Assembly (NCBI GenBank): GCA_025360745.1
Contig: JANYBP010000033.1
Coordinates: forward strand, 1 to 64,000
Origin: a bacterium
GTDB lineage: Bacteria; Verrucomicrobiota; Kiritimatiellia; CAIKKV01; CAIYGI01
Direction of reading: 5' to 3'
Length of the DNA: 64,000 nt
Part shown: in pieces, positions 31,383 through 42,647 of the stretch
Layout: each line of letters begins with the position of its first letter
Numbering within the stretch: the stretch's first letter is position 1
Translations under genes and position numbers: made by a program
The notes under the pieces: generated by a model
The model's database searches: none
What the model was told of the DNA's origin: nothing
Seen by the model: the letters and a program-made list of their open reading frames with translations, nothing else

Positions 31383-33147
31383 AATTTTGGATCGCGGCCG
31401 GATCCATGCCGGTTATGCCTGTTGCACGGGTCGCGACTTCCGCCCGAAGCCGTTCGACCAAATTTTCGGCTGTGAGCGCCCCGAGGTCGCCCGCGGCGCG
31501 GCTGCGCACCGCGATCACCCCGGCCGCCACGTCGCGCGGTCCGAGCACCGCCATGTACGGCACCTTGTCGACGCGGGCATCGCGAATTTTCGCGCCGACC
31601 TTTTCCGAGCGGCGGTCCACCGTGACGCGGAAATCCAGGTCGCGCAGTTTTTGCGCCAGCGCCTCAGACTCGGGCAACTGCCGTTCGGTCAGCGGCATGA
31701 TCCGCACCTGCTCCGGCGCAAGCCAGAGCGGGAAGGCCCCCGCGTAATGTTCGATCAGCAGGCCGAAGAAGCGTTCGATGCTGCCCAGCAGGGCGCGGTG
31801 CACCATGTAGGGCTGGTGTTCCTTGCCGTCCGAGCCGGTGTAAACCATGCCGAACCGTTCGGGCAGGTTGAAATCGAACTGCACCGTGCTCATCTGCCAC
31901 TCGCGGCCGATGGCATCCTTCAGTTTGAGGTCGATCTTGGGACCGTAGAAAGCTCCGCCGCCCTGATCCACCTCGTAGGCGATGCCTTCGGCCTTGAGCG
32001 CCTCTTCCAGCGAGGCCGTGGCCTGCGCCCAGCGTTCCGGCGCTCCCACCGCCTTGGCGGGCCGGGTCGCGAGATAGGCCGTGACCAGAGTGAAACCGAA
32101 GGCGCGCCACATGGCCAGCGCAAAACGCACCACCTCGCGCACCTCGCCCTCGATCTGCTCGGGGGTGCAGAAAATGTGGGCATCGTCCTGGGTAAAGCCG
32201 CGCACGCGCAGCAACCCGTGCAGCACACCGGTTTTTTCGTAGCGGTAGACGGAGCCCAGTTCCGCCCAGCGCAGCGGCAGATCGCGGTAGGAGCGTTTGC
32301 GGCTCTTGTAGATCTGGATGTGGAAGGGACAGTTCATCGGCTTGACGAAGTACTGTTCCTCGTCAATCGACATCGGGGCGTACATGTTCTCCCGGTAAAA
32401 ATCCAGATGCCCGGAGGTCTCCCACAGTCCGGCGCGCCCGATATGCGGCGAGTAGAGCAGTTCGTAGCCGCCGCGGAAATGCTCCCGGCGCCAGAATTCC
32501 TCGATGATCGAACGCACCCGCGCGCCCTTGGGGTGCCAATGCACCAGACCCAGCCCCACGTCCTCCTGCAGACTGAACAAGTCCAGTTCGCGTCCCAGCT
32601 TGCGATGGTCGCGCTTGAGCGCCTCCTCGGCCTGGGCCACCTGCCGGTCCAGCGTCGCGCGGTCTTCGGCAACGATGCCGTAGATGCGCTGCAGCATGGG
32701 ATTGTGTTCGTCGCCGCGGTAGTACGAGCCCGCCACCGACATCAGTTTGAAGGCCTTGATCTCGCCGCTGCGCGCCACATGCGGCCCGCGGCAGAGGTCG
32801 CTGAATTCGCCGCAGCGGTAGAAGGCGATCTTTTCGCCCGCGGGAATGCCGGCCAGGCGTTCAAGCTTGAAACGCTGCCCGGCGGCTTTCAAGAGCGCCT
32901 CCGCCTCGGAGCGGCTCAACTCCAGACGCTCGAAGGGCAGATCTTCCGCCGCCAGACGGGTCATTTCCGCCTCGATGGCCGGGAAATCCTCGGGCGCCAG
33001 ACGGTGCGGCAGGTCGAAATCGTAGTAGAAACCGCCATCGGTTGCCGGTCCGATGTCCAGTTGCACGTCCTTGTACAGCCGACAAACGGCGGCCGCCATT
33101 ACGTGCGCCGTACTGTGGCGCAAAATGTCCAAATCCAATTCGTTCAT
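31381..33147 (-). CDS. thrS: Threonyl-tRNA synthetase lacking the N-terminal TGS domain
   Basis: The 588-residue class II synthetase begins directly at the N2 editing domain ('HSTAHVMAAAVCRLY', 'FSDLCRGPHVARSGEIKAFK', with the catalytic His and Cys of Ser-tRNA(Thr) editing). The catalytic core follows: 'FVKPMNCPFHIQIYKS' (Zn-ligand Cys), 'LPLRWAELGSVYRYEKTGVL', 'RVRGFTQDDAHIFC' and 'MVHRALLGSIERFFG', then the anticodon-binding domain. The usual roughly 60-residue TGS domain is missing; the sequence upstream of the ATG shows nothing like it. A TTG nine codons earlier is an alternative start. First gene of the thrS-infC-rpmI-rplT operon. Confidence 0.94.
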   Translation of the reverse strand: MNELDLDILRHSTAHVMAAAVCRLYKDVQLDIGPATDGGFYYDFDLPHRLAPEDFPAIEAEMTRLAAEDLPFERLELSRSEAEALLKAAGQRFKLERLAGIPAGEKIAFYRCGEFSDLCRGPHVARSGEIKAFKLMSVAGSYYRGDEHNPMLQRIYGIVAEDRATLDRQVAQAEEALKRDHRKLGRELDLFSLQEDVGLGLVHWHPKGARVRSIIEEFWRREHFRGGYELLYSPHIGRAGLWETSGHLDFYRENMYAPMSIDEEQYFVKPMNCPFHIQIYKSRKRSYRDLPLRWAELGSVYRYEKTGVLHGLLRVRGFTQDDAHIFCTPEQIEGEVREVVRFALAMWRAFGFTLVTAYLATRPAKAVGAPERWAQATASLEEALKAEGIAYEVDQGGGAFYGPKIDLKLKDAIGREWQMSTVQFDFNLPERFGMVYTGSDGKEHQPYMVHRALLGSIERFFGLLIEHYAGAFPLWLAPEQVRIMPLTERQLPESEALAQKLRDLDFRVTVDRRSEKVGAKIRDARVDKVPYMAVLGPRDVAAGVIAVRSRAAGDLGALTAENLVERLRAEVATRATGITGMDPAAIQN

Positions 33148-33271
33148 CCTCCCCGGCGTATGCGACGCAAGCAATTACCGGGACATATTGCCATTCGCCC
33201 GCGCCGGATGTCAAGCGGCCCCGCAAACCCAATCCACACCAAGAGACTTCCTCTATTCGCGGGCCGCCTTT

Positions 33272-33817
33272 TCATCCGCTGCCCACGCGGCTCGCGAGGA
33301 CGCTCGCCGTCCCGGTATTAATGTTCAGCAACGCCGCCTGCATGCCGGGCGCGGCGACCCCGGCACAGCAAGGGCCGAAGACCCGCAGCTTGATGTGCGC
33401 GCGCCCGTTCCGCAACTGGAGCTTGCGCGAACCGCCCACCGTGCCCAGGTTATCGCACAGCCGCCCCTCGCCCGCCACGGAAAATGCGACCCAATTCCGG
33501 GCATCCAGGCATGGCACGCCGTTGGCATCCACCAGCAGCGCCTGTAAGGTCACCGTTTCGGTGTTCTCCCGATTCTGCTCCAGCAGCAAGGCGGCGGGCT
33601 CGCCCCAGGCGCGCGTTTGATAGCAAAAACAAATTTCGTCCGCCACCGTCAGCGCGCCTTGCCTGGCAACCACCTTGAGCTGGTTTGCGCCTTCGCGGAA
33701 TTGCACCTGCCACCTCAGCCCGGCGGCGGGAAAGTCCCGGCTGTCGCGCCGGCGCACTCCCTGGCTCACGCCATTGCAAAACAGTTCGGCCTCGGCGCAG
33801 TTGGAGTAAACCTTCAC
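33272..33817 (-). pseudogene. C-terminal fragment of a glycoside hydrolase family 2 protein
   Basis: The 181 residues resemble the DUF4982/Ig-like C-terminal part of GH2 beta-galactosidases: 'KVYSNCAEAELFCNGVSQG', 'WQVQFREGANQLKVVAR' and a second sheet domain ('ETVTLQALLVDANGVPCLDA'). The catalytic TIM barrel and jelly-roll are absent. Upstream, the frame runs about 28 more codons ('PGTADFRLVK...') before a stop, and the DUF202 gene occupies that space. The only start is a GTG inside the fold. Probably a decayed gene end, though expression of a stand-alone fragment cannot be excluded. Confidence 0.6.
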
Positions 33818-33875
33818 CAGCCGGAAATCAGCCGTACCCGGTCGGCAGCCGCTTCGATTTTCGCCTCGTTCATCG

Positions 33876-34184
33876 TCACCTTTTGGACACGTTTACCTCA
33901 ATACACCGTCGCACGATCGAGATTGCCTTGTTCATGCGCCGGTGACGCAGCACACCCACGATGCCGGCGGCCACGCCGGCTGGCAGGCACGCGATGCCGA
34001 CGGCCCAAAACCAGCCTTCCTGGGAGAAGTGAACGATGGATACGCCCGCGATCACGAGCGCCACGGCCGAGCGCAGATAAGCCAGCAGGGTCCGCTCGTT
34101 CGCCAACAGCGTGCGGTCGATCGCCAGTTCATCGCGCAGGATCAACTCATTGTTCTCGAATCTGGAATAGGGAGTATTCTTCAT
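33876..34184 (-). CDS. DUF202 (YidH-like) membrane protein
   Basis: The 102-residue protein carries the DUF202 signature 'RDELAIDRTLLANERTLLAY' leading into a first helix ('AVALVIAGVSIVHF'), then a second ('FWAVGIACLPAGVAAGIVGV') and a basic end. The ATG at 34184 follows a 'GAGGAC' and is preferred; the 34274 start adds 30 residues without family similarity and has no Shine-Dalgarno. Function unknown for the family. Confidence 0.82.
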   Translation of the reverse strand: MKNTPYSRFENNELILRDELAIDRTLLANERTLLAYLRSAVALVIAGVSIVHFSQEGWFWAVGIACLPAGVAAGIVGVLRHRRMNKAISIVRRCIEVNVSKR

Positions 34185-34421
34185 GTCCTCGTTCCTTAGA
34201 ATAAGCTGTGAGCCACTTGTCGTCTTGAAGAAGCCCTGCATCTTGTTTGAGAGGTCCGTTTTTTCATCCTTCATCGAACGAATAGCGGTTTAGTTCTCGT
34301 GCGGCGATTGTACAAGACAGGAACGTTAGAACAAGTTTGGTTTTCGTCGCCCATTCCGGCGGTCTTGTCTTTGCGTGATGTTCACCGTAGTATGCCCGCA
34401 TCTTTGCGGGAACAATAATTC

Positions 34422-35489
34422 ATGAACCTTTTGAACAGCATCACGCAACTGTCGCACGAATTCGGCACGGCGGACTATGTGCAGGGCGGGGGCGGGAACG
34501 CTTCGGCCAAGGATGCGCAGACGCTCTGGATCAAGCCCTCCGGCACCACGCTGGCCGATTTGACGCCCGACCGTTTTGTGCCGATGGACCGGCGCCTGCT
34601 GGAGGCGCTTTACACGGCCCGCGTGCCGCCCGACCCGGCGCAGCGCGAGGCGCTGGTCAAGAACATGCTGGCCGCGGCGGTCTTCCGCGGCGCGACCGGG
34701 CGGCCGTCGGTGGAGACTCCGTTGCACGATTCCTTCCAGACCGCCTTCGTGGTCCACACCCACCCGGCGCGGGTCAACGGGATGACCTGCGCCCGCGACG
34801 GCGCGGCGGTTTGCGGCAAACTTTTCCCGGATGCGCTGTGGATTCCCTATACCGATCCCGGCTACACCCTGTGCGTGCGGGTGCGCGCCGAGATCCGGGC
34901 CTGGCGCGGCCGGACGGGGACGGATCCCGCGCTGGTGTTTTTGCAGAACCACGGCGTCTTCGCCGCCGCCGCAACGGCGCGCGAAATGCGCCGCCTTTAT
35001 AAGTCCACCATGGCCACGCTGGATCGCGCCTACGCTGAAGCCGGTGTTCCTGATGCGCTCTCCATCTCCCCCGCCCCACGGCCCGAGCGCATGGCGCAGG
35101 TGCTGCATACGCTGCGCGAAGTGGTTGGCGTGGACCAGCCGATCCATCTCGTCGGCGCGGGCTTTTTCTCCGTGCCGACCGGACCGTTCACGCCGGATCA
35201 CATCGTTTACATGAAGTCGTTGCCGCTGCTGGGCGAGGCCACGCCCGCCGCCCTGCGCGCCTTCATCGAACGGCATGGCTACTGGCCGCGTGTGATCGCC
35301 GCGCCGGACGCCGTTTTCGCCGCCGGGACCACGCCCAGGAACGCCGCCCTGGCGCTCGAGATGGCCAAAGACGGCGCCCGGATCGCGCAGTTTACTGAGG
35401 CCTTCGGCGGAGCCGTGTATCTGAGCGAACCGGCGCGCGATTTTATCGATCACTGGGAAGTCGAACAGTACCGCCGCGGCGTGATCTGA
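34422..35489 (+). CDS. Class II aldolase/adducin family protein (RhaD-like)
   Basis: The 355-residue protein matches the class II aldolase fold (COG3347-like, the aldolase part of bifunctional RhaD): 'GGGGNASAKDAQTLWIKPSG' and 'VVHTHPARVNGMTCA' with the metal-binding His pair, 'FLQNHGVFAAA' with the third His, and a C-terminal extension ('RHGYWPRVIAAPDAVFAAG') typical of this subgroup. Immediately upstream of rhaA, it most likely cleaves L-rhamnulose-1-phosphate to DHAP and lactaldehyde. No dehydrogenase half is attached. Specificity is inferred from context. Confidence 0.85.
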   Translation: MNLLNSITQLSHEFGTADYVQGGGGNASAKDAQTLWIKPSGTTLADLTPDRFVPMDRRLLEALYTARVPPDPAQREALVKNMLAAAVFRGATGRPSVETPLHDSFQTAFVVHTHPARVNGMTCARDGAAVCGKLFPDALWIPYTDPGYTLCVRVRAEIRAWRGRTGTDPALVFLQNHGVFAAAATAREMRRLYKSTMATLDRAYAEAGVPDALSISPAPRPERMAQVLHTLREVVGVDQPIHLVGAGFFSVPTGPFTPDHIVYMKSLPLLGEATPAALRAFIERHGYWPRVIAAPDAVFAAGTTPRNAALALEMAKDGARIAQFTEAFGGAVYLSEPARDFIDHWEVEQYRRGVI

Positions 35490-35499
35490 CTTAACCTAA

Positions 35500-35523
35500 C
35501 AGCCTTCAGCCTAAACACCTGGG
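35500..35523 (+). repeat. Interspersed 'CAGCCTTCAGCCTAAAC' repeat, copy 2
   Basis: 'CAGCCTTCAGCCTAAACACC' followed by TGGG lies between the aldolase stop and the rhaA ATG, ending eight bases before the start. Near-identical to the copy before mazG and related to the copy before the response regulator. Confidence 0.6.
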
Positions 35524-35531
35524 TATTCCCC

Positions 35532-36809
35532 ATGAAAAAAATCCGACCGATCCGCGTGGAACAAACTTATCGCACGGCCCGGCAACGTTTCGAGGATCTC
35601 GGGGTCGAACCCGAGGCCGCCCTGGCCAGGCTGGAGGGGATCGCCCTGTCGCTGCCCTGCTGGCAGGGTGACGACGTGCGCGGTTTCGAGTCGCTCGACG
35701 TGGAACTCGGCGGCGGGCTGGCCGCCACCGGAAACTATCCCGGCAAGGCGCGTTCTCCGGACGAACTGCGGCGGGATCTGGACCAGGCCTTCGCTTTGAT
35801 TCCCGGCCGGCATCGGGTCAATCTGCACGCCTCTTACGCCGAGACCGGCCGTCACGGCGTGCCGCGCAACGAATTGCAGCCGTCGCATTTCGAGACCTGG
35901 ATGGCCTGGGCGAAAAGCCACGGCCGCGGGCTCGACTTCAATCCGACTTTCTTCGCCCACCCGCTGGCGGCCGACGGACTGACGCTGACCCATCCCGACC
36001 GGGCCACCCGCCGCTTCTGGATCGAGCACGGCGTCGCCAGCCGCCGCATCGCCGCCGCCATCGGCCGCCGGCTGGGCAAGGTCTGCGTCAACAACGTCTG
36101 GATTCCCGACGGGTCCAAGGACACGCCCGCAGACCGCCGTGCGCCGCGCGAACGGCTGACCGCCGCGCTCGACACCATCTTCAAGGAACCGTTCAGCGGC
36201 CGCCAGATGCTCGACGCCGTGGAGAGCAAGCTGTTCGGCATCGGCTCGGAAAGCTACGTCGCCGGCTCGCATGAGTTTTACCTGGCCTATGCCGTGGCGC
36301 GCCGGAAACTGCTCTGCCTGGACACCGGCCACTTCCATCCCACGGAAAGCGTGGCGGACAAACTTTCGGCCGTCCTGCCCTGGATTCCCGGCCTGCTGCT
36401 GCACCTCAGCCGCGGTGTGCGCTGGGACAGCGATCACGTGGCCACCTACACGGACGACCTGCGCGCGATCGCGGACGAACTGGTGCGCGGCAACTGGCTG
36501 GGCCGGGTGCATATCGGGCTGGACTACTTCGACGCCAGCATCAACCGCATCGCGGCCTGGACGATCGGCGCGCGCGCCGTGCTGAAGGCTTTGCTGGCCG
36601 CCCTGCTGACGCCCGTCGCCGCGCTCAAGGAACTGGAAGCCGGCGGCGATTTCAGCGCGCGGCTGGCGATGATGGAAGACGCCAAGGCGCTGCCCTTCGG
36701 CGCGGTCTGGGATTTCCACTGCCTGCGCCACAACGTGCCGCTGGACTTCCAGTGGCTGGACGAAGCGCGCGCCTACGAGCGCAACGTGCTCAGCCGGCGC
36801 ACGTCGTAA
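35532..36809 (+). CDS. rhaA: L-rhamnose isomerase
   Basis: RhaA converts L-rhamnose to L-rhamnulose. The 425-residue protein carries the family text: '[17 protein letters not shown]', 'ATGNYPGKA', '[11 protein letters not shown]', '[12 protein letters not shown]', '[20 protein letters not shown]', '[14 protein letters not shown]' and '[14 protein letters not shown]'; the metal-binding Glu/Asp/His residues fall in these blocks. Length is normal. Rhamnulokinase is not in the window, so the pathway is only partly represented here. Confidence 0.95.
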   Translation: MKKIRPIRVEQTYRTARQRFEDLGVEPEAALARLEGIALSLPCWQGDDVRGFESLDVELGGGLAATGNYPGKARSPDELRRDLDQAFALIPGRHRVNLHASYAETGRHGVPRNELQPSHFETWMAWAKSHGRGLDFNPTFFAHPLAADGLTLTHPDRATRRFWIEHGVASRRIAAAIGRRLGKVCVNNVWIPDGSKDTPADRRAPRERLTAALDTIFKEPFSGRQMLDAVESKLFGIGSESYVAGSHEFYLAYAVARRKLLCLDTGHFHPTESVADKLSAVLPWIPGLLLHLSRGVRWDSDHVATYTDDLRAIADELVRGNWLGRVHIGLDYFDASINRIAAWTIGARAVLKALLAALLTPVAALKELEAGGDFSARLAMMEDAKALPFGAVWDFHCLRHNVPLDFQWLDEARAYERNVLSRRTS

Positions 36810-36875
36810 GGCCGGCGGGATTTTACCGACTGGAAGCTTGCCTTTCCGGTTCGATTCTGGCACTTTCGTATCTCG

Positions 36876-38942
<2,067 letters not shown>

Positions 38943-38949
38943 ATCGGAT

Positions 38950-39327
38950 ATGGCGCGCATTCTTATCATTGACGACAACGAAGAAATCCGCCTGCTGCTG
39001 CGCCGGGTGCTGGAAGCGGACCACGAGGTCATGGAAGCCGTGAACGGTTCCGACGGGCTGAAGCGCCTGGACGACCAGAAGATCGATCTGGTCATCACCG
39101 ACATCTTCATGCCCGACAAGGATGGCCTGGAACTGCTGCGGGAGATACGCAAGAGCCATCCCGGCATGAAGGTCATCGCGATCTCAGGCGGCGGGGCCTT
39201 CGGCAACATGGACGTGATGCGCATCGCGCGCAGTTTCGGCGCGTTCCGTGTGATGGCCAAACCCTTCAGCTTGAGCGAGATGCTTCAGACCGTACACGCG
39301 GCGCTTTCCGAGTCCCACCCAGGGTGA
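38950..39327 (+). CDS. Single-domain response regulator
   Basis: The 125-residue protein is a lone receiver: 'ILIIDDNEEIRLLLRRVLEA', phospho-acceptor Asp51 in 'DLVITDIFMPDKDGLE', Ser79 in 'VIAISGG' and Lys104 in 'VMAKPF'. It has no output domain, so it acts by protein contact or as a phosphate shuttle, as CheY-like proteins do. The ATG at 38950 is the family start. Its TGA overlaps the next ATG (TGATG). Confidence 0.9.
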   Translation: MARILIIDDNEEIRLLLRRVLEADHEVMEAVNGSDGLKRLDDQKIDLVITDIFMPDKDGLELLREIRKSHPGMKVIAISGGGAFGNMDVMRIARSFGAFRVMAKPFSLSEMLQTVHAALSESHPG

Positions 39328-42300
39328 TGCGAACGACCCGCCACAACGCCGCAAAAACCGTTGCGGCACGCGCCAAGGCATGGCTGCTTTGCCTGTCCGC
39401 GTCGCTTTGCGCCTTGTCCACAAACGCGGCCAGCGAGAAGACCAGGAGTCTGGAACCGGTTACCCTGCAATTGAAGTGGACGCATGCCTTCCAGTTTGCG
39501 GGATATTATGCCGCCCTGGAGAAGGGCTATTACCGGGCGGCCGGTCTGGATGTGAAGATCGTCGAGGCCACGCCTGGCGTCGATCCGATCAGGAATGTCA
39601 TCGAGGGCCGGGCCCAGTTCGGCGTCGGCACCAGCAGTCTGTTGCTGGAACGCAAGGCCGGCAAGCCGGTCGTGGCGCTGGCCGTGATTTTCCAACATTC
39701 CCCCTACGTGCTGATCGCGAGGCAAGAAAAGGCCGGTCAGGACATCCACGATCTGACCGGCAAACGCATCATGCTGGAGCCGCAATCCGACGAAATCGTG
39801 GCCTATCTCAAGAAGGAAGGCATTCCCCTCGAACGTTTTACCCGCGTCGAGCACAGTTACGACCCGCGTGATTTGATCGCCGGACGGGTCGCCGCGATTT
39901 CCGGATACGCGATCAATCAGCCCTACTATCTCGATCGCGCCCATTTTCAATATCAGATCTACACGCCGCGTTCGGCGGGCATAGACTTCTACGGCGACAA
40001 CCTTTTCACCACCGAACGGGAACTCCGCGAGCATCCCGCGCTGGTCAAAGCCTTCCGCGCCGCCAGCCTGTACGGCTGGCAATACGCCATGGCGCATCAG
40101 GAAGAAATCGTGGATTTGATCCTCGCCCGCTATTCACAACGTAACAGCCGCGATTATTATCTGTTCGAAGCCCGGCAAATGGAGCCGCTGATGCGAGCCG
40201 ACTTGATCGAAATCGGCTATATGTATCCGGGGCGCTGGCGGCATATCGCCGACGTTTACGCCGACATCGGCATGATGCAGCCGGGCTTCGACCTGAAGGG
40301 CTTTCTCTACGACCCTAATCCCCCGCCGCCGGACCTGGGATGGCTCTACCTGGGCATGGGCCTGGCGGTCCTGGTGGTCGTCGGCGTATCGGCCCTGGCC
40401 ATTTACATCCATCGCATCAACCTGCGGCTGCATCGGAACGCGGAGGAACGCCGTCTGGCGGAGCAAGCGCGGCTGGCAAGCGAGCAGCAGTATCGCGGGT
40501 TGTTCGAACATATGACCGAGGGTTATGCCTATTGCCGGATGATCTTCGAGAACGGCGAAGGGCGGGACTTCATTTACCTCACCGTCAACCCCGCCTTCGA
40601 AACCATGACCGGTTTGCGGAATGTAACCGGCAAAAAAATCAGCGAGGTCATCCCGCATCACCGGGAGGACAATCCCCTGCTTTTCGCCGCTTACGCAAGA
40701 GTGGCCCTGACCGGAAAACCGGAAAAAACCGAAGTCTTCGTCCAGGCTTTGAACAGGTGGTTCTCCATTTCCGTGTACCGCCCGGAGCAGGGCTGCTTCG
40801 TGGCCGTGTTCGCCGTGATCACCGAGCGCAAGCAGGCGGAGCTATATGCGGAGCTGCGCCGGGAAGTCCTGCAGATATTGAACGATCCGGGCGATGCGCT
40901 GGATGCCATTCAGCGCGTGCTCGCCACATTGAAGACGCGAACGGGCTTCGATGCGGTGGGGATTCGCCTGCAAGACGGGCAGGACTTCCCGTATATCGCC
41001 CAACAGGGTTTTTCCAGAGATTTCCTGCTGACGGAAAACACTTTGGTCGAGCATGACGCGGATGGCGGCGTGTGCCGTGACAAAAACGGCAACGTCAGTC
41101 TGGAATGCACCTGCGGCCTGGTGGTTTCCGGCAAGACCGATCCGTCCCTGCCGCTCTTCACGCGGGGCGGTAGTTTCTGGATAAACGACTCCTCCCCGTT
41201 GCTCCAGCTTCCGCCCGCTCAGGATCCCCGTCTTCATCCGCGCAATCGCTGCATTCAGTTCGGTTACGCCTCCGTGGCCCTGGTTCCAATCCGGAACGAC
41301 GGCAGGATTGTGGGGCTGATCCACATCAACGACCGGCGCAAAGACTGTTTCACCCTCGAAATCGTCGAACGCCTGGAGGGCATCGCCTCGTATATCGGCG
41401 CGGCGCTGATGCGCAAACAGGCGGAAGCGGAAAAGGCCAAACTCGAAATTCAAAGCCGGCAACTTCAGAAAGCCGAAAGCCTGGGCCGCATGGCGGGGGC
41501 CATCGCCCATCATTTCAACAACCAGTTGATGGCCGTGATGGGCAACCTGGAAATGGCCATGATGCATCTGCCGCGGGACGCGGAACCCTATGCATCCCTG
41601 GAGGCATCCATGCAAGCGGCCCGCAAGGCGGCGGAGGTCAGCGCTTTGATGTTGACCTACATCGGGCAGTCTTCCGGCGCGCACGAACTGTTGGATCTTT
41701 CGGACGTTTGCCGCCAGAATCTGGCCTTATTGCGCGCCGGCATGCCGAAAAACATGGCTCTGGTGGCCGACCTGCCTGCCCCCGGTCCCTTTATCAGCGG
41801 CAACGCGAATCAGCTCCGCCAGGTCTTGACCAACCTGGTCTCGAATGCCTGGGAGGCCGGCGGCGGCGGCGTCCGTCTGGCGGTCAAAACGGCATCACCT
41901 GCGGACATTCCGGTGACGAACCGTTTCCCATTCGGCTGGCAACCTGGAGAACCGTCCTACGCCTGCCTGGAAATAGCCGACGCCGGTTGCGGCATCGCGG
42001 GCGGGGATATCGAAAAATTGTTCGACCCGTTCTTCTCGACCAAGTTCACCGGCCGTGGTCTGGGACTGGCCGCGGTGCTTGGCATTGTGCGGACACACGA
42101 CGGCGGAATCACGGTCGAGAGCGAACCGCGGCGCGGCAGCACATTCCGGGTCTTCCTTCCCTTGTCCAAACAGACGCAGGCGGTCACGGCGCCGTCGGCC
42201 ACGGCAAGCGCGGCGTACGGACCGTCCACGCCACCCGCACAAGCCGACGCGGTCTTGCTGGCCGAAGACGACGATTCTGTGCGTATTTTGACCAGGAGCA

Positions 42301-42614
42301 TGCTCGCGCAGTTGGGCTATGCATCGCTCGAGGCGAAAAACGGCGTCGAGGCGCTGGAGCTTTTCCGGCAACGCCGGGACGAAATCGGTTGCCTGCTTTG
42401 CGACCTGAACATGCGGGGCATGGACGGCTGGGAGACCCTGACCGCGATCAGGGCGTTGCGCCCAGGTCTGCCGGCGATCCTGGCCAGCGGTTACGACGAA
42501 GCGCGGGTCATGGCCGGCGACCATCCCGAACGGCCCCAGGCTTTTCTCGGCAAACCCTACAATTTGAACTCTTTGCGCGAGGCGCTCGAACGCGCCACAG
42601 GCCGGTCCGCGTAG
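39327..42614 (+). CDS. Sensor hybrid kinase with fused NMT1/SsuA-type substrate-binding domain
   Basis: About 1095 residues: signal-like segment ('WLLCLSASLCALSTNAAS'), periplasmic NMT1/THI5-type binding domain (about 45-290: 'LQLKWTHAFQFAGYYAALEK', 'VEATPGVDP', 'LEPQSDEIVAYLKKEGI'), one transmembrane helix ('LGMGLAVLVVVGVSALAIYI', about 345), PAS (about 390-505), GAF (about 515-690, with a CxC in 'SLECTCGLVV'), HisKA of the HxFNN type (His728 in 'GAIAHHFNNQLMAVMGNLEM'), HATPase_c ('QVLTNLVSNAWEAGGG') and a receiver ('CLLCDLNMRGMDGWET'). Relatives of the binding domain recognise pyrimidine precursors or sulfonates; the ligand here is unknown. A GTG one codon earlier is an alternative start. 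Confidence 0.92.
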   Translation: MRTTRHNAAKTVAARAKAWLLCLSASLCALSTNAASEKTRSLEPVTLQLKWTHAFQFAGYYAALEKGYYRAAGLDVKIVEATPGVDPIRNVIEGRAQFGVGTSSLLLERKAGKPVVALAVIFQHSPYVLIARQEKAGQDIHDLTGKRIMLEPQSDEIVAYLKKEGIPLERFTRVEHSYDPRDLIAGRVAAISGYAINQPYYLDRAHFQYQIYTPRSAGIDFYGDNLFTTERELREHPALVKAFRAASLYGWQYAMAHQEEIVDLILARYSQRNSRDYYLFEARQMEPLMRADLIEIGYMYPGRWRHIADVYADIGMMQPGFDLKGFLYDPNPPPPDLGWLYLGMGLAVLVVVGVSALAIYIHRINLRLHRNAEERRLAEQARLASEQQYRGLFEHMTEGYAYCRMIFENGEGRDFIYLTVNPAFETMTGLRNVTGKKISEVIPHHREDNPLLFAAYARVALTGKPEKTEVFVQALNRWFSISVYRPEQGCFVAVFAVITERKQAELYAELRREVLQILNDPGDALDAIQRVLATLKTRTGFDAVGIRLQDGQDFPYIAQQGFSRDFLLTENTLVEHDADGGVCRDKNGNVSLECTCGLVVSGKTDPSLPLFTRGGSFWINDSSPLLQLPPAQDPRLHPRNRCIQFGYASVALVPIRNDGRIVGLIHINDRRKDCFTLEIVERLEGIASYIGAALMRKQAEAEKAKLEIQSRQLQKAESLGRMAGAIAHHFNNQLMAVMGNLEMAMMHLPRDAEPYASLEASMQAARKAAEVSALMLTYIGQSSGAHELLDLSDVCRQNLALLRAGMPKNMALVADLPAPGPFISGNANQLRQVLTNLVSNAWEAGGGGVRLAVKTASPADIPVTNRFPFGWQPGEPSYACLEIADAGCGIAGGDIEKLFDPFFSTKFTGRGLGLAAVLGIVRTHDGGITVESEPRRGSTFRVFLPLSKQTQAVTAPSATASAAYGPSTPPAQADAVLLAEDDDSVRILTRSMLAQLGYASLEAKNGVEALELFRQRRDEIGCLLCDLNMRGMDGWETLTAIRALRPGLPAILASGYDEARVMAGDHPERPQAFLGKPYNLNSLREALERATGRSA

Positions 42615-42647
42615 ATAAACCGGCGGGGGACTCGCGAGTGAACACAC

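Noticed and set aside
31387-33321. 644-residue plus-strand ORF opposite thrS
   Set aside because: Shadow of thrS with no family similarity.
36840-36870. tRNA-like 'GGTTCGATTC' string before the first kinase
   Set aside because: Only the T-loop-like decamer is present; no acceptor or anticodon stems can be formed around it.
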